NCBI GenBank assembly: GCA_035772735.1
Contig: JASDFA010000002.1
Location: 9,486,001-9,550,000 of the forward strand
Origin: Datura wrightii
Lineage: Eukaryota; Streptophyta; Magnoliopsida; Solanales; Solanaceae
DNA: 64,000 nt
Direction of reading: 5' to 3'
Shown here: positions 1 through 9,154 of the stretch, one piece after another
Position numbering within the stretch: position 1 is the stretch's first letter
Layout of the letters: each line of letters begins with the position of its first letter
Notes under the pieces: model-generated
Databases searched by the model: none
What the model was told of the DNA's origin: nothing
The model's input: only the letters and a program-made list of their open reading frames with translations
Position numbers and translations under genes: made by a program

Positions 1-540
1 AACAACCGGTTATAGAAGTGGGAACCCCCATCACTAATGATGGCTCTGGGAGTCCCAAATCTAGCAAATATATTATGCTTCAAGAATGTTGTGACACTCT
101 TCCCTTCACTATTTGGAAGAGCAATTGCTTCCACCCATTTCAAAACATAGTCCACAGCAACCAGTATGTACTTCATCCCGTTTGAGCTCACAAATGGGCC
201 CATGAAATCAATGCCCCACACATCAAATAGTTCAATGACAAGGATGGGAGTAGGGGAAGCTCATGCTCCGTGATATGCCTCCTTGCCTTTGGTATGCATC
301 ACAAGCCTTTGCAAAATCATGCGCATCCTGGTGAATGGTTGTCCAATAGTACCCACATTGCAGAATTTTATGGGTTGTGCGAATCCCGCTGTGGTGACCC
401 CCAACAGGGGATGAGTGGCAGGCCTCCAGTATGCTCAACATCTCCACCTCGGGCACACATCTTCGAGTAACCCCATCATTACATATGCTTAATAAGTAAG
501 GCTCATCCAAAAAAAACTTCTGCACATCAGGTATAAACTT
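1..540 (-). pseudogene. Integrase fragment of element A (Athila-type Ty3/gypsy)
   Basis: Integrase inserts retrotransposon cDNA into the host chromosome. The minus strand from about 540 down to 232 encodes the N-terminal HHCC zinc-binding region: GGHHSG, then HK, then CDAYQRQ, in which the usual second Cys of the CxxC pair is Tyr. A frameshift near 250 moves the reading into another frame, where the catalytic core continues to base 1 with WGIDFMGPF (first catalytic Asp) and IISDGGSHF (second Asp). The third catalytic residue lies outside the window. The protein is close to the corresponding part of element B at 13.5-14.1 kb, so both belong to one Athila family. It lies directly downstream of the RNase H part of the same element. 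The frameshift and missing Cys make it a non-functional relic. Confidence 0.85.
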
Positions 541-543
541 CTT

Positions 544-890
544 CTACTGGTGAAAAGATAAGTTGTCCAGTACAACATCACTCACCAGATAATTTGCAAA
601 TTCTGCAAACCATGTGATGAGATCCTGTGAGGTAGCTAAAACCTGATTGTCGGGGAATGCGTCATCTATGTCAAGCTCATCGGGAAATGCTGCATCTGGT
701 TCCAATCTTGATAAGTGATCTGCCACCTGGTTTTCGGTCCCTTTCCGGACCTTTAGCTGGAACTCAAACTCTTGCAGCAGCAGAACCCATCGAATCAACA
801 GTGGCTTGGCATCTTTTTTTGCCATCAAATATCTCAAATATGCATGGTCTGCATGAACTATCACTTAGTTCCAAGCAAGTACGCTTAAAA
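544..890 (-). pseudogene. RNase H C-terminal part and RNase H-integrase linker of element A
   Basis: The reading frame starts near [18 protein letters not shown], the Athila RNase H segment, and ends with the [11 protein letters not shown] connection motif and an acidic linker with [11 protein letters not shown]. RNase H degrades the RNA strand of the RNA/DNA hybrid during reverse transcription. The frame ends in a stop at SFHQ, just before the integrase zinc-finger segment, and differs from that of the upstream RT part, so a frameshift lies at about 870-894. The linker is colinear with 13342-13500 of element B. It is part of a broken polyprotein, not an independent gene. Confidence 0.8.
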
Positions 891-893
891 CTT

Positions 894-1540
894 CTAGAAT
901 GTAGAAACTACAGCCAACAACTCCTGTTCTGTCACGGTGTAATTTTTCTGAGCTGCATTAAGAGCCTTGCTAGAATAATAAATAGGATGGAAAATCTTTT
1001 CACGCCTCTGACCAAACATAGCTCCCAAGGCCACTTCTCTAGCATCACACATAACCTCCAACAGTAAAGGCCAGTCAGGTGCCACTATAATCGGGGCAGT
1101 GGTCAATCTCTGTTTCAGGCATTCAAATGCCTTCAAACATGCCTCATCCAAAACAAACTTCACGTCTTTCTCAAGAAATTTATACAAAGGATGTGCAATC
1201 TTTGAGAAGTCCTTGATGAATCTCTTATAAAACCCTGCATGACCCAAAAAGCTTCGAACACCTTCCACAAAAATTGAAGGTGGTACACTAGCAATTACTT
1301 CGATCTTGGTTCGGTCCACCTCAATACCTTTACCAGAAATCTTATGGCCTAGCACTATACCTTCTTTGACCATGAAATTAAACTTTTCCCAGTTAAGCAC
1401 CAAGTTGGTCTCTTCACATCGTTGCAGCACCTTGCTCAAATGAGCCAAACAATCTTCGAATGAATCACCCACCACTAAAAAGTCATCCTTAAAGACTTCA
1501 ATATTGTCCTGCACCATGTCAGAAAATATGTACATCATGC
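894..1540 (-). pseudogene. Reverse transcriptase C-terminal half and RNase H N terminus of element A
   Basis: The minus-strand frame contains IFSDMV, then VFKDDF (the catalytic [YF]xDD box of Ty3/gypsy RT, both Asp retained), NLVLNWEKF, VLGHKIS, the thumb motif RSFLGHAGFYKRFIKDFSKI, and the RNase H start with YYSSKALNAAQKNYTVTEQELLAV. The wording is typical of the Athila clade. The N-terminal half of RT (palm motifs 1-3), protease and gag are absent. Upstream the frame runs directly into LTR sequence at about 1538-1541, so the first residues of the apparent open frame (MHDSFLES) derive from LTR and not from pol. The result is a deletion chimera. Confidence 0.85.
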
Positions 1541-1759
1541 ACGACTCCAGGAATGAGTCGTGCATTGGGACAACGACTCGTGATCTGGATAGCAGCCTGC
1601 ATTTTTATCCATTATTGCCTTGCTTTGCCCATTTCCCGTTCCGAACCTGTTTTCCTGCAATACTTAACACAAACACACTATATCTATAAAAACATACCTG
1701 GAATGTGCATATTTTCTTGGTTTTAAGCGTCGAAAGTGCCGTAAAATCATGGCACATCA
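1541..1759 (-). repeat. Truncated 5' LTR (first ~219 bp) of element A
   Basis: Read on the minus strand this begins TGATGTGCC at 1759 and follows the start of the element B LTR (7423-7641) closely, including TTTACGGCACTTTCG-like text, an ACGAGTCGT-type site and the phrase CTCATTCCTGGAGTCGTG. It stops at about 1541 and is fused to RT coding sequence. The remaining ~1.4 kb of LTR, the primer site, gag, protease and half of RT have been lost. The outer edge at 1759/1760 is a true LTR terminus and borders element A0, so A appears to have inserted into A0. Confidence 0.8.
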
Positions 1760-2695
1760 CCTCTTCGCGTAGCTAGCAACATGTTTTCATTCATTTTTTA
1801 ACACGAGGGCCACCCGCCCCACACTCATCCTTTTTCATACTCCTTAGCTTCCTTTTCTAAGGGTACTTAGGCTTCCTCTCAATCTGTACTTAATTCACCA
1901 AAAACAACAACAAAAAGTGAAAATATTCAAAATAAAATAAAAGAAAAATAAAATTGTACTCGTGTTACCCCTGGGTTGCCTCCCAAGCAACGCCTAAGTT
2001 TACGTCGTGGCACGATGCATCAAGTTTCACAACTTTTCCTTCCACTTTGAGGACATGAATCTCACCTCTAATTTCTTTTCTAATTTCCTATTATGCTCTA
2101 GGGGTGGTGGTGAAAAATTTAAGGGACCAAGAAATATATGTCGCCTCTTACACTTATTGGCTCTTAAGTAAGTGAAGTCATTCTTGTCTCTTAGAATCAA
2201 CAAATTTTCAGAATTTACGGGGCTTGTTTCTCCTCTAGACCTTTCTTTATAAGCTTGGAAGACTCTATTTCTAGGTTGTCAACCAAACTTAATGTCAGGA
2301 AATGCTTAGAGTGGGATACAATACACCTCAACTTCGATGGCATTATGCTTGACCTCTTTACTTTTGTACACCTTCTTTACATCAACATCTGACTCCACAT
2401 GAATGTCAAAATGGTTGGAATTCTATCCCCCCCTTTGATGACTGGATTGCCATATGTGTGAGACCATCACGGAGACTCTCAAGAGCTTCTAATTATTGAG
2501 CTTGTTCTAAGAACTCATCCTTTTCTTCTCCTTGAAATCCCTCTTAAGTATTGGCTAAGACCGTGACTTAGCTTCAGCCTCAACCTTTATCTCAGTGAAC
2601 TTGGCTCTTATCATTTCTATGGCCTTTCCGTTTTCCTTAGTCTGAACTCACATTACTTCCATCTGCTCCCTGATCACTTCTGCCTGCTCAAGGAC

Positions 2696-2896
2696 CTATT
2701 TTAACATGTTTTTAATCTGAGCTTGGTGTTCTAAGTCCTCATTTTCATCATTCCTGTACTCTTCAGAAATAATAGAAGGATCATAGTAGGGGTTTGGGGG
2801 AAGGGAATACGAATTTGGACAACCATTCCAATAACCATCCTGACCACTACATTTTATTACACATATGACAGTGTTGCCACAAGTAGGGTCCTCCAT
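2696..2896 (-). CDS. Short gag-like ORF of element A0
   Basis: A 66-residue frame on the minus strand begins MEDPTCGNTV, has a Pro/Tyr/Asn-rich middle (PPNPYYDPS) and ends in an acidic, probably helical tail (DENEDLEHQAQIKN). Reading on past its stop gives more helix-prone charged sequence (EQAEVIREQMEVM). Position between primer site and the conserved downstream block suggests the remains of a gag C-terminal region. I cannot match it to the zinc-knuckle gag of element E with certainty, and no complete CCHC motif is visible. It may equally be a chance ORF in non-coding element sequence. Confidence 0.35.
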   Translation of the reverse strand: MEDPTCGNTVICVIKCSGQDGYWNGCPNSYSLPPNPYYDPSIISEEYRNDENEDLEHQAQIKNMLK

Positions 2897-3080
2897 AATT
2901 CAAAAAAGAATCATTGAAATATGAGTATCCACCATTCAACCCATTTGTATTCCGTGATGTCATGTCAAGAAGGGTATCAAACTAAAAACAAAAATAAAAG
3001 AAATCTAAAAATAATATATTTTTCAACACTTAGAAAATTCTACATCAACACAAAAATAAGAAATTCACTAATTTCACCAG

Positions 3081-3098
3081 TCCCCAGCAATGGCACCA
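3081..3098 (-). other. Primer binding site of element A0
   Basis: On the minus strand this reads TGGTGCCATTGCTGGGGA, a few bases inside the LTR end at 3105. It corresponds to the Athila-type site TGGCGCCGTTGCCGGGGA seen intact in element E (42006-42023), with four transitions. Athila elements are known to use a tRNA-Asp-type primer. Confidence 0.75.
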
Positions 3099-3104
3099 AA
3101 AACT

Positions 3105-3412
3105 TGTTGTACCCCAGCACACGCACAAGCATATACGGTCGTACAAGTAATATAGTGACTCTTGAAGAGCCGGATGTCAAACCCACAGGAACTGTACTAT
3201 TTCAGTAAATATTCAATTTCAAGTGCTAAATTAATTTTCACAAGTGTTGATTTTGAATATTTCGATTATTTTATCTAAATCTATGAGTGATCACAATTAA
3301 TTCAGAAATACAGTAATGAGAAGAATCTAGAGTAACGGCCTGAGAATCATGCAATGCTACAATTCATGATGGTTCAAGTATATGAAATTCAATTGTTGTC
3401 TCATAGAGTTAA
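3105..3412 (-). repeat. 5' LTR of element A0, proximal part (split by element C)
   Basis: Read on the plus strand it begins TGTTGTACCCCAGC and resembles the start of the E LTRs (GTACGGTC..CAAGTAATATAGTG.., AACCCACAGG). It runs to 3412, where element C begins. The LTR resumes at 45139 with text that continues the E LTR alignment (..GCAATGTTTATGGTC..). The two pieces add up to about 1.46 kb, matching the 1474-bp LTRs of E. Confidence 0.8.
3408..3412. other. Target-site duplication of element C, left copy (GTTAA)
   Basis: GTTAA directly precedes the TGTTACACC start of the C LTR. The same five bases directly follow the C LTR end at 45139-45143 and its duplicate at 50389-50393. A five-base duplication is normal for Ty3/gypsy integration. 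Confidence 0.8.
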
Positions 3413-5506
3413 TGTTACACCCCGTAAGTTTCTATCATTTAATGGATGCGTGTGTATGTATGTTGAGAGTTTCAGAGTACGACGCATGTGAGGAAGGGCT
3501 CAGGGGACGAATATACTAGCATGGCATCAAGTTAGCAGGAGACCGGGGTGGGAGGCCAGACGCCGTGCCGTGCTAGCTAGCCTTGTGCTATAGCCGGCAC
3601 GTCGCACCTCTTCGCCTATGCTATAGGAAGCGTGCCGTGCCCCCTAGACCATTGCCTAACTTATATATATATATATATATATATATGAGATCAAGTGATT
3701 GAAGGCTTTATTTAAATATTTACCTCGGTAGAGAAGAGAGAGGGGCGTAGGTTTTCTTCCATTTTTCATCAAATTATGCTGCTAAACTCCATCCAAACGC
3801 AAATTCACCTTGGATAATAAGTTCTAGGCCTATGAGAAGCATCTATAAGGAGTTATTTCTTGAAAATTTTCTCAGTGTACCAGAACTTTGCCAAGTAAAG
3901 GTTGTCAAAATTACTTCAAATTGAGTCCTAAGCGGCTACAGGCTATAGGTAAGCATTTTTGCCTTCTAAACTCTTGAGATTGTGAGTTTTCGGTCGAATT
4001 AAACATAGTTGAATTATAGTTAATATTATCGAAGGATATCATTGTTTTTCGAGACTTAGAATTTAAAATGGCCCTATTCTCTCAGCGTGAGGACTACAAT
4101 TGAGTGGAATCACCAGCTACAGGTTGGAACAAATCGGATTAATGAGAATCGACATTCGAGGTATGTTAAGGATAATCTATTCAGCAAGTCATTCCTGTCG
4201 TACAGTAATATGAACTACATCCTCGTAAGAAAGCTAGAAGCATATATTTTGTGATTAGATGCTACCTTTAGTTTGGGATTAGCGTTTACTATTTCGGTTG
4301 GGACTAACCCCACCCTATATAGCCTTCCGTCAACCAACCTTAGGGTTACTAGCTATGTCATTGCCTACGGGGCTATATACATCGCTCAGAGGAGCTATAT
4401 TTTGTATGACAGGACTATATTTAGTCCCAAGGTCCATATTACAGTCCATCCACGAATAGGCTTCTACTTTTATGCCATATCGACATCACTGACCCTCCGT
4501 CGAGCCTTGTATGCCCAAGGTGCAGTTACAGGAGCCCAACAGGCTCAGATATAGCTATAGAGCCCAGCGGGCTCAGTTGAAGACCTAGCCAGGTAGGTTG
4601 GCTATAGTTATTTGTTGATTCATACTGACCATGCTAGGGATATATAGATTGAAGTGTACTCGCCTAGGCTTATGGGGGCCCAGGTGGGTTATTTTGTGTT
4701 GGTTGTACCTTCCAGGATTATGGGGGCCAGATAAGGTTCTTGTTTGTATTACTTACTTGCTAGTTATATTGCAGGTTGTGAGGCAATTCAGGTTATAACT
4801 CTTATTCTTTCTATTGATCATATTTAGTTCTATTATTAGTATTATTCAGTCATTTTCGTTACTGCCTTACATATTCGGTACATATTATACTGACGCCCAT
4901 CTTTGGGACGTTGCATTACTTGCCTGCAGGTGCGTATAGATGTGGTTCAGGATCTTCCTAGCTGCCAACCAGAGTCAGCAGTCCAGTCAGCTCCTTTTCT
5001 TTGTTGTTGATAGTTAGGAAAGATTTGTTCTTTTGTTGTACAGCTTTTGGGTAGGTCGGGACCCTATCCCGGCCATTATTCCACTCCTAGAGGCTTGTAG
5101 GCTATAGATTCTCAGTTGTTGGTTGTTGTTAACCGTGTGGGGCCTATGTGTGTTATATTTTGTATGTTGTCCGTATGGGGCCTAGTTTAGTTAGTTAGTT
5201 AGCAGCCTCATTGCGTTAGTGTGAATATGATCGCATGTTTTCATTCTGTTATAACTAGACAGCTTGGTGGTCTTGTCGGCCCGTATTGGATCCCTTTTAT
5301 TGCCTTGTTCATTGGGTTAGATACTTTATTTTATAGATGCTGCGTGCCTTTTTAGCCCGAGGCTATATTTACAACCAAGATATAGCAGTTTGTTTTCTTG
5401 ATTTAAGTTGCTGGTAGGCACCAAAAGTGTATATGCCCAGACAGGTCAGCCCAGGTCCTAGTGTGGCATTAGGCGCCAATCATGCCTCCCAAGGTGGAGT
5501 GTGATA
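3413..5506 (+). repeat. 5' LTR of element C (Tekay/Del-type)
   Basis: The 2094-bp LTR starts TGTTACACC and ends CAAGGTGGAGTGTGATA; the end is degenerate from the ..TGACA seen in relatives. It is followed by an initiator-Met primer site. It holds the chromovirus U3/R phrase with CATATTCGGTACATATTATACTGACGCC at about 4868-4896 and the U5 phrase CATGCCTCCCAAGG. The expected TATA-box position carries a (TA)n run at 3662-3686. Its terminal 294 bases recur at 50097-50388 and its last ~27 at 45112-45138. It lies inside the A0 LTR. Open frames within it have no homology. Confidence 0.8.
3662..3686 (+). repeat. (TA)n microsatellite at the TATA-box position of the C 5' LTR
   Basis: About twelve uninterrupted TA units. 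In the related solo LTR the equivalent place holds TATATATAAG (22595-22604), and in the D LTR a short TATATA box. The run therefore looks like an expanded promoter TATA box. Confidence 0.7.
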
Positions 5507-5510
5507 AACT

Positions 5511-5522
5511 TGGTATCAGAGC
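5511..5522 (+). other. Primer binding site of element C (tRNA-iMet type)
   Basis: TGGTATCAGAGC lies four bases inside the LTR end. It is the standard complement of the initiator methionine tRNA 3' end used by Tekay/Del chromoviruses and many other plant LTR elements. Confidence 0.85.
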
Positions 5523-5710
5523 AGGTGGTATCCTAGGGAGTCTGCAAACCGTGTCAAGTAGAGTCTTGTCTATGGGTGTGTTGTGCACCACATTCTATAG
5601 GCAGGAGGCTGCAAGGCATAATAGCATGGTTACCCTCCTTTCTCCTCCAGTCGTGCTATAAAGCTATGTTGTATAGGGTAGCTCTCTAAGTTTACATCAT
5701 TCTACTTATT

Positions 5711-7065
5711 TTCCTAGGAAATGTACGACGCATGATAGACCACGATTGGTTGGGAGCTAAATGTCGTGACAGGAGAGGGCACTAACAGGGTGCCGCAGTT
5801 AGAGCTGGCCCGATTTGAGGGCAATAAGGAGACTTCATCCCAATCTCCTCAGCATTCTCCGCCACACCAGGAGCCCCCAGGGTAGTAGATACGTCAGCAC
5901 CACCCCAGAAGCCCCTATACCTACACCCTCAGATCAGGAGCTGTTTATATGCTGGCTCAGATGATGGCCGCTCAGCGCCAGCCTGTGGTACACAACTGAA
6001 TCTACTGGAGGACTTAGAAGTTTGAGGGTCCGAGAGTTTCTTGATCTGAGTCCTCCACAATTCACGGGGAAAGACCGCAGAGAGGATTCTCAGGACTTTC
6101 TGGACCAGTTATAATGAATATTTAGGGTAATACATGCTACGCCCACAGAGACAGTTGAGTAGGCAGTATTTTAACTACGAGACATAGCGGTGTTATGGTA
6201 TGAGAGTTTGGAAAGGTTCCGAGGTAGAGACGTACCCCCTCTGATGTGATCCAATTTTTCAGAGGCCTTCATAGATCATTACTTGTCGCGAGAAATCTAA
6301 CAGACCCGGGTGGATCAGTTTCTGCACCTGGAACAAGGTTCTATGAGTGTTTGAGAGTATGCAATGAGGTTTGACTCTTTGGCCAGATATGCACCAGCCT
6401 TTGTGGATACCATGCAAGCTAGGGTACATCGATTTATCATGGGGCTACTTCTAGAGTATGTGGAGACCTGTGTTACAGCTACCTTATGAGAGGATATGGA
6501 CATTGCCCACATACAGGCTTTTGCTCAGAATATTGAAGGGATTAGGTGGCGTCAGCAGGAGGTGGAAAGGGCGAATCAAGAACAGTGCCGGAGGGCCAGA
6601 CCCAATGACATGCAGGCAGAATTTCAGGGTGGACCCAAGTCGCGAATATCATGAAGGCCACCTAGACCTCCACCTCCACTGAAGCAGAGTGGTAGATCAT
6701 ATCATTGCGGATAGTTAGGTCCTAGCTAGAGCTCGTCAGCATCAGGTTCCCAGCAGTAGAGGGGATCAGATCAGAGCAGGCTCGATGTACCACGTTGTAG
6801 CATCTGCGGTCGATGGTATTTTAGGACATATAGGTACAATTCTACTGCTTGTTATACTTGTGTAAAAGAGGGTCATATGATGAGGGATTGTCCAGCTAGA
6901 GGTCAGGGTGATTGGGACCAGCCAAACATGTCTTCAGCAGGGTCACATGCTTTGGCACCTTTAGCATGGCATAGAGCCTCAGCTCTAGCTGGCAGAGGCC
7001 GAGGTAGATCAGGGGCATCTAGTTCTGGTAGTGGTCCGGATCGCACTTATGCTTTACCAGGATGA
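5711..7065 (+). pseudogene. gag of element C (Retrotrans_gag domain and CCHC knuckle)
   Basis: Gag forms the retrotransposon particle and packages its RNA. A leader (5523-5710) is followed by a Gln/Pro-rich N terminus, then the capsid domain at about 6050-6560 with PPQFTGKD, RDIAVLWYES, FLHLEQGSMSV, YAPAFVDTM and AQNIEGIR. A zinc knuckle CYTCVKEGHMMRDC follows at about 6849-6890 (C-x2-C-x4-H-x4-C, intact), then a Gly/Arg/Ser-rich linker. Many in-frame stops (for example near 6113, 6300, 6352 and 6487) and frame changes interrupt it, so it cannot yield full-length Gag. Element D gag at 43.5-44.4 kb is its nearest relative in the window. Confidence 0.85.
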
Positions 7066-7417
7066 CAGGAGTTAAAGTCATCACCAGATGTTGTGACACG
7101 TATGTTGGATGTTTTCTCTCACTCAGTTTATGCTTTAATAGACCTAGGTTCCACTTTGTCCTATGTTACTCCATTAGTGGCCCCAAAGTTTGATATAATT
7201 CCAGAATTACTTCAGGGTGACCCTTCTCGGTGTCTACACCCGTTGGTGGCTCTATTATATCTAAGAGAATTTACCGAGGTTGTACAGTGGAGATTGTCGG
7301 TCGCAAAACTTTAGCAGATTTAGTGGAGCTAGAAATGATTGTTTTTGAGGCATGGATTGGTTAGCGTCATGTTATGCCAATGCGGAATGTTGGACCAGAA
7401 CCATCCGATTTCACTTT
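7066..7417 (+). pseudogene. Aspartic protease of element C, 5' part
   Basis: Retropepsin cleaves the gag-pol polyprotein. The frame has VYALIDLGSTLSYVTPLVA, where DLGS is the catalytic triad region (Asp retained), followed by a frameshifted segment corresponding to SVSTPVG..I in the D protease. A further region with GMDWLA..YAN is visible out of frame at 7350-7385. The gene stops at 7417/7422, where element B entered, and resumes at 21703. Gag lies immediately upstream, as expected. Confidence 0.8.
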
Positions 7418-7422
7418 CCAAG
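7418..7422. other. Target-site duplication of element B, left copy (CCAAG)
   Basis: CCAAG lies before the B LTR and CTAGG after it (21703-21707). Both are single transitions from CCAGG, the sequence expected from the protease reading frame (F-P-G-E). Confidence 0.65.
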
Positions 7423-7597
7423 TGATGTGCCGTGATTTTACAGCACTTTCGACTCTTAAAACCTAGAAAATATGCAAATTCGGGGTATGTTTATGTAGAT
7501 ATGATGTGTTTGTGTTAAGTGTTGCTGGAAAATAGGTTCGAAAAGTGAAATGAGTAAATTAAGGAAAAAATGGAACAAAATGCAGGCTGCTACCCAG

Positions 7598-8030
7598 GTC
7601 ACGAGTCGTTTCCCAATGAACTACTCATTCCTGGAGTCGTGGAGAAGGTCAGGTATTTTATGAAGAAGAACCAATGCACCTAACAAGTTGAAGGCACGAA
7701 TCGTTACCTCTGGTAATGAGTCATTATGACAGTCGTGGAGACTGGGAGGAAAATTTCTGAAGAATGCCCAAGGAAGACAACGAAGGATGTAACGAATCAT
7801 GGGGCAACTTGACGACTCGTCTTGAGATACTGTGAGCATCCATCAAGTGCACTGGAGGATTTGTTGATCCATGGCCACGAGGGACCTAACGACTCGTGCC
7901 CAGGCCTAATGAGTCGTCAGGTGACCCATTACCAGGACTGGACAAGTTGTCGAGGACAACTCAACTTCGCTTACCATGACTCGTTGGGAGACCCAACAAA
8001 TCATTACTTGGCCCGTTACCACTGCCGACC
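7598..8030. repeat. ACGASTCGT palindrome cluster in U3 of the B 5' LTR
   Basis: Perfect sites occur at 7601-7609 (ACGAGTCGT), 7812-7820 and 7889-7897 (ACGACTCGT), with many one- or two-base variants between (GAATCGT, GAGTCAT, GAGTCGTC). The cluster ends about 40 bases before the TATA box. Similar clusters occur at 14950-16290, 20300-20700, 25540-25960, 47310-47735, 49300-49745 and 54430-55050. Confidence 0.75.
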
Positions 8031-8069
8031 TGGAGACCGTTTTTAGTTAGGAAAAGTTTTGTTTGGAAC

Positions 8070-8077
8070 TATAAATA
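8070..8077 (+). promoter_or_regulatory. TATA box of the B 5' LTR
   Basis: TATAAATA in the context AACTATAAATACATT. It is conserved in the 3' LTR at 20746-20753 and lies just downstream of the palindrome cluster. Confidence 0.65.
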
Positions 8078-9035
8078 CATTATTTAGGTTTATTTTCAAG
8101 GACTGTTTATTTTTACCACTTTTCACGTAAATTTTAGTGTTGTTAGCGATCATTCTTGGTTCAAGAAACAAAGTTTGTAATTTTGTTCTTGATTTTGGGA
8201 ATCAAACAACATTGAAGTTTTGTTCATCGATTTTGGTGTTTTAGTCAATTCACGTGGTTTTCTTCTATGAATCTTTGTAAGTTACAATTATGATTTCTTA
8301 TGTATTTTGTGATTGTGATCATTCAAATATGAGTAGCTAGACCCATAACTAGGGTTGTGGGAACCATGATAAATTAACACACATAGGTAAAAATACTTAG
8401 TGATTCTTGAACGGGGTTTATGCATGTATTGTTTTTCCCTTCATTTTAATTATTTCTTAATGGTTGCAAACGTTGGAATTTGCCTTATTCTCACTTATCG
8501 GATCAAGGGGGTGATGGATGGAAAAAGGGATTAACAATGGAGATTTGAGGCTATCAACCCTTATTTAATAGCTTGACCTTGTCCAGAAATAGCTAATCTG
8601 ATATTAAGGTAAGGGTTAATTAAGTGTACCCCCGTTTACGGACCAAGTTGTGTGGTGATAATCATCTAAATAGGGGACCAACCATTTAGGTGAATTTAAC
8701 TTACCAATATTGCATGCTAAAAAACGGAATAGATCACTAGTGTAAAAGACTTGTGGTTATGAAGTCATGAGGAACACAATCCTAGTCACTTTATTGATTG
8801 AATACAACCAAAATTGATTTAAACATTTACTAGTCTTTACTCTTGTTTATTATTTTGTGTTTCAAATCTTTCTCCCCTAGGAAATAAGTAAGCCTATAAT
8901 ATTAGCTAAATGCATTAACTCATGTTCTCGTCATATTACTCATGAGATTCGACGCCAACCCTAGTTGAGTTCTATATTTGACATTAATCGCTTTATATCT
9001 CATTCACGAGGTGTAATTTGGGCGACATCAAATTT

Positions 9036-9052
9036 TGGTGTCGTTGCCATGG
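9036..9052 (+). other. Degenerate primer binding site of element B
   Basis: TGGTGTCGTTGCCATGG lies five bases after the LTR end and matches the Athila site TGGCGCCGTTGCCGGGG with a few transitions (intact version in E at 42006-42023). Confidence 0.75.
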
Positions 9053-9154
9053 AATACGGCTAAGGCTTTTATTAATTGTGTTTACTTTACTGTTGGTCCT
9101 TATTTCCTTTTTATTTTTCTTTTGTTGTTTTTGTTCAGAACATGTCTTAGGTTC

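Larger units (their letters stand above)
1760..3104 (-). mobile_element. Internal region of element A0 (Athila-type, apparently non-autonomous)
   Basis: On the minus strand this runs from an Athila primer site (3081-3098) through a short gag-like ORF (2696-2896) to a conserved block at 1971-2019 (TGGGAGGCAACCC next to ACGACGTAAA). In related elements that block lies downstream of pol (14784-14830 in B, 39381-39420 in E). Only about 1 kb separates primer site from block, so there is no room for pol: the copy is a deleted or non-autonomous derivative. From 1760 to 1970 there is AT-rich sequence with no recognisable gene. The left end is cut by element A. Confidence 0.65.
7423..9030 (+). repeat. 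5' LTR of element B
   Basis: 1608 bp, TGATGT..ACATCA. U3 carries a dense cluster of ACGASTCGT-like palindromes (7598-8030), followed by a TATA box at 8070-8077, then AT-rich R/U5. Compared with the 3' LTR it contains about 33 extra bases near 7690-7722, lying between two copies of a TAAyrAGT-like motif. That suggests one copy lost the segment by recombination between motif repeats. Small open frames on both strands are not conserved between the two LTRs. Confidence 0.85.

Noticed and set aside
5511..5522. Possible tRNA-Met gene fragment
   Set aside because: Only the 12-base primer complement is present, next to an LTR end; no cloverleaf surrounds it.
7598..8030. Tandem satellite or CRISPR-like array
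   Set aside because: Sites are short palindromes with irregular spacing and unrelated text between them; there is no constant repeat-spacer period.
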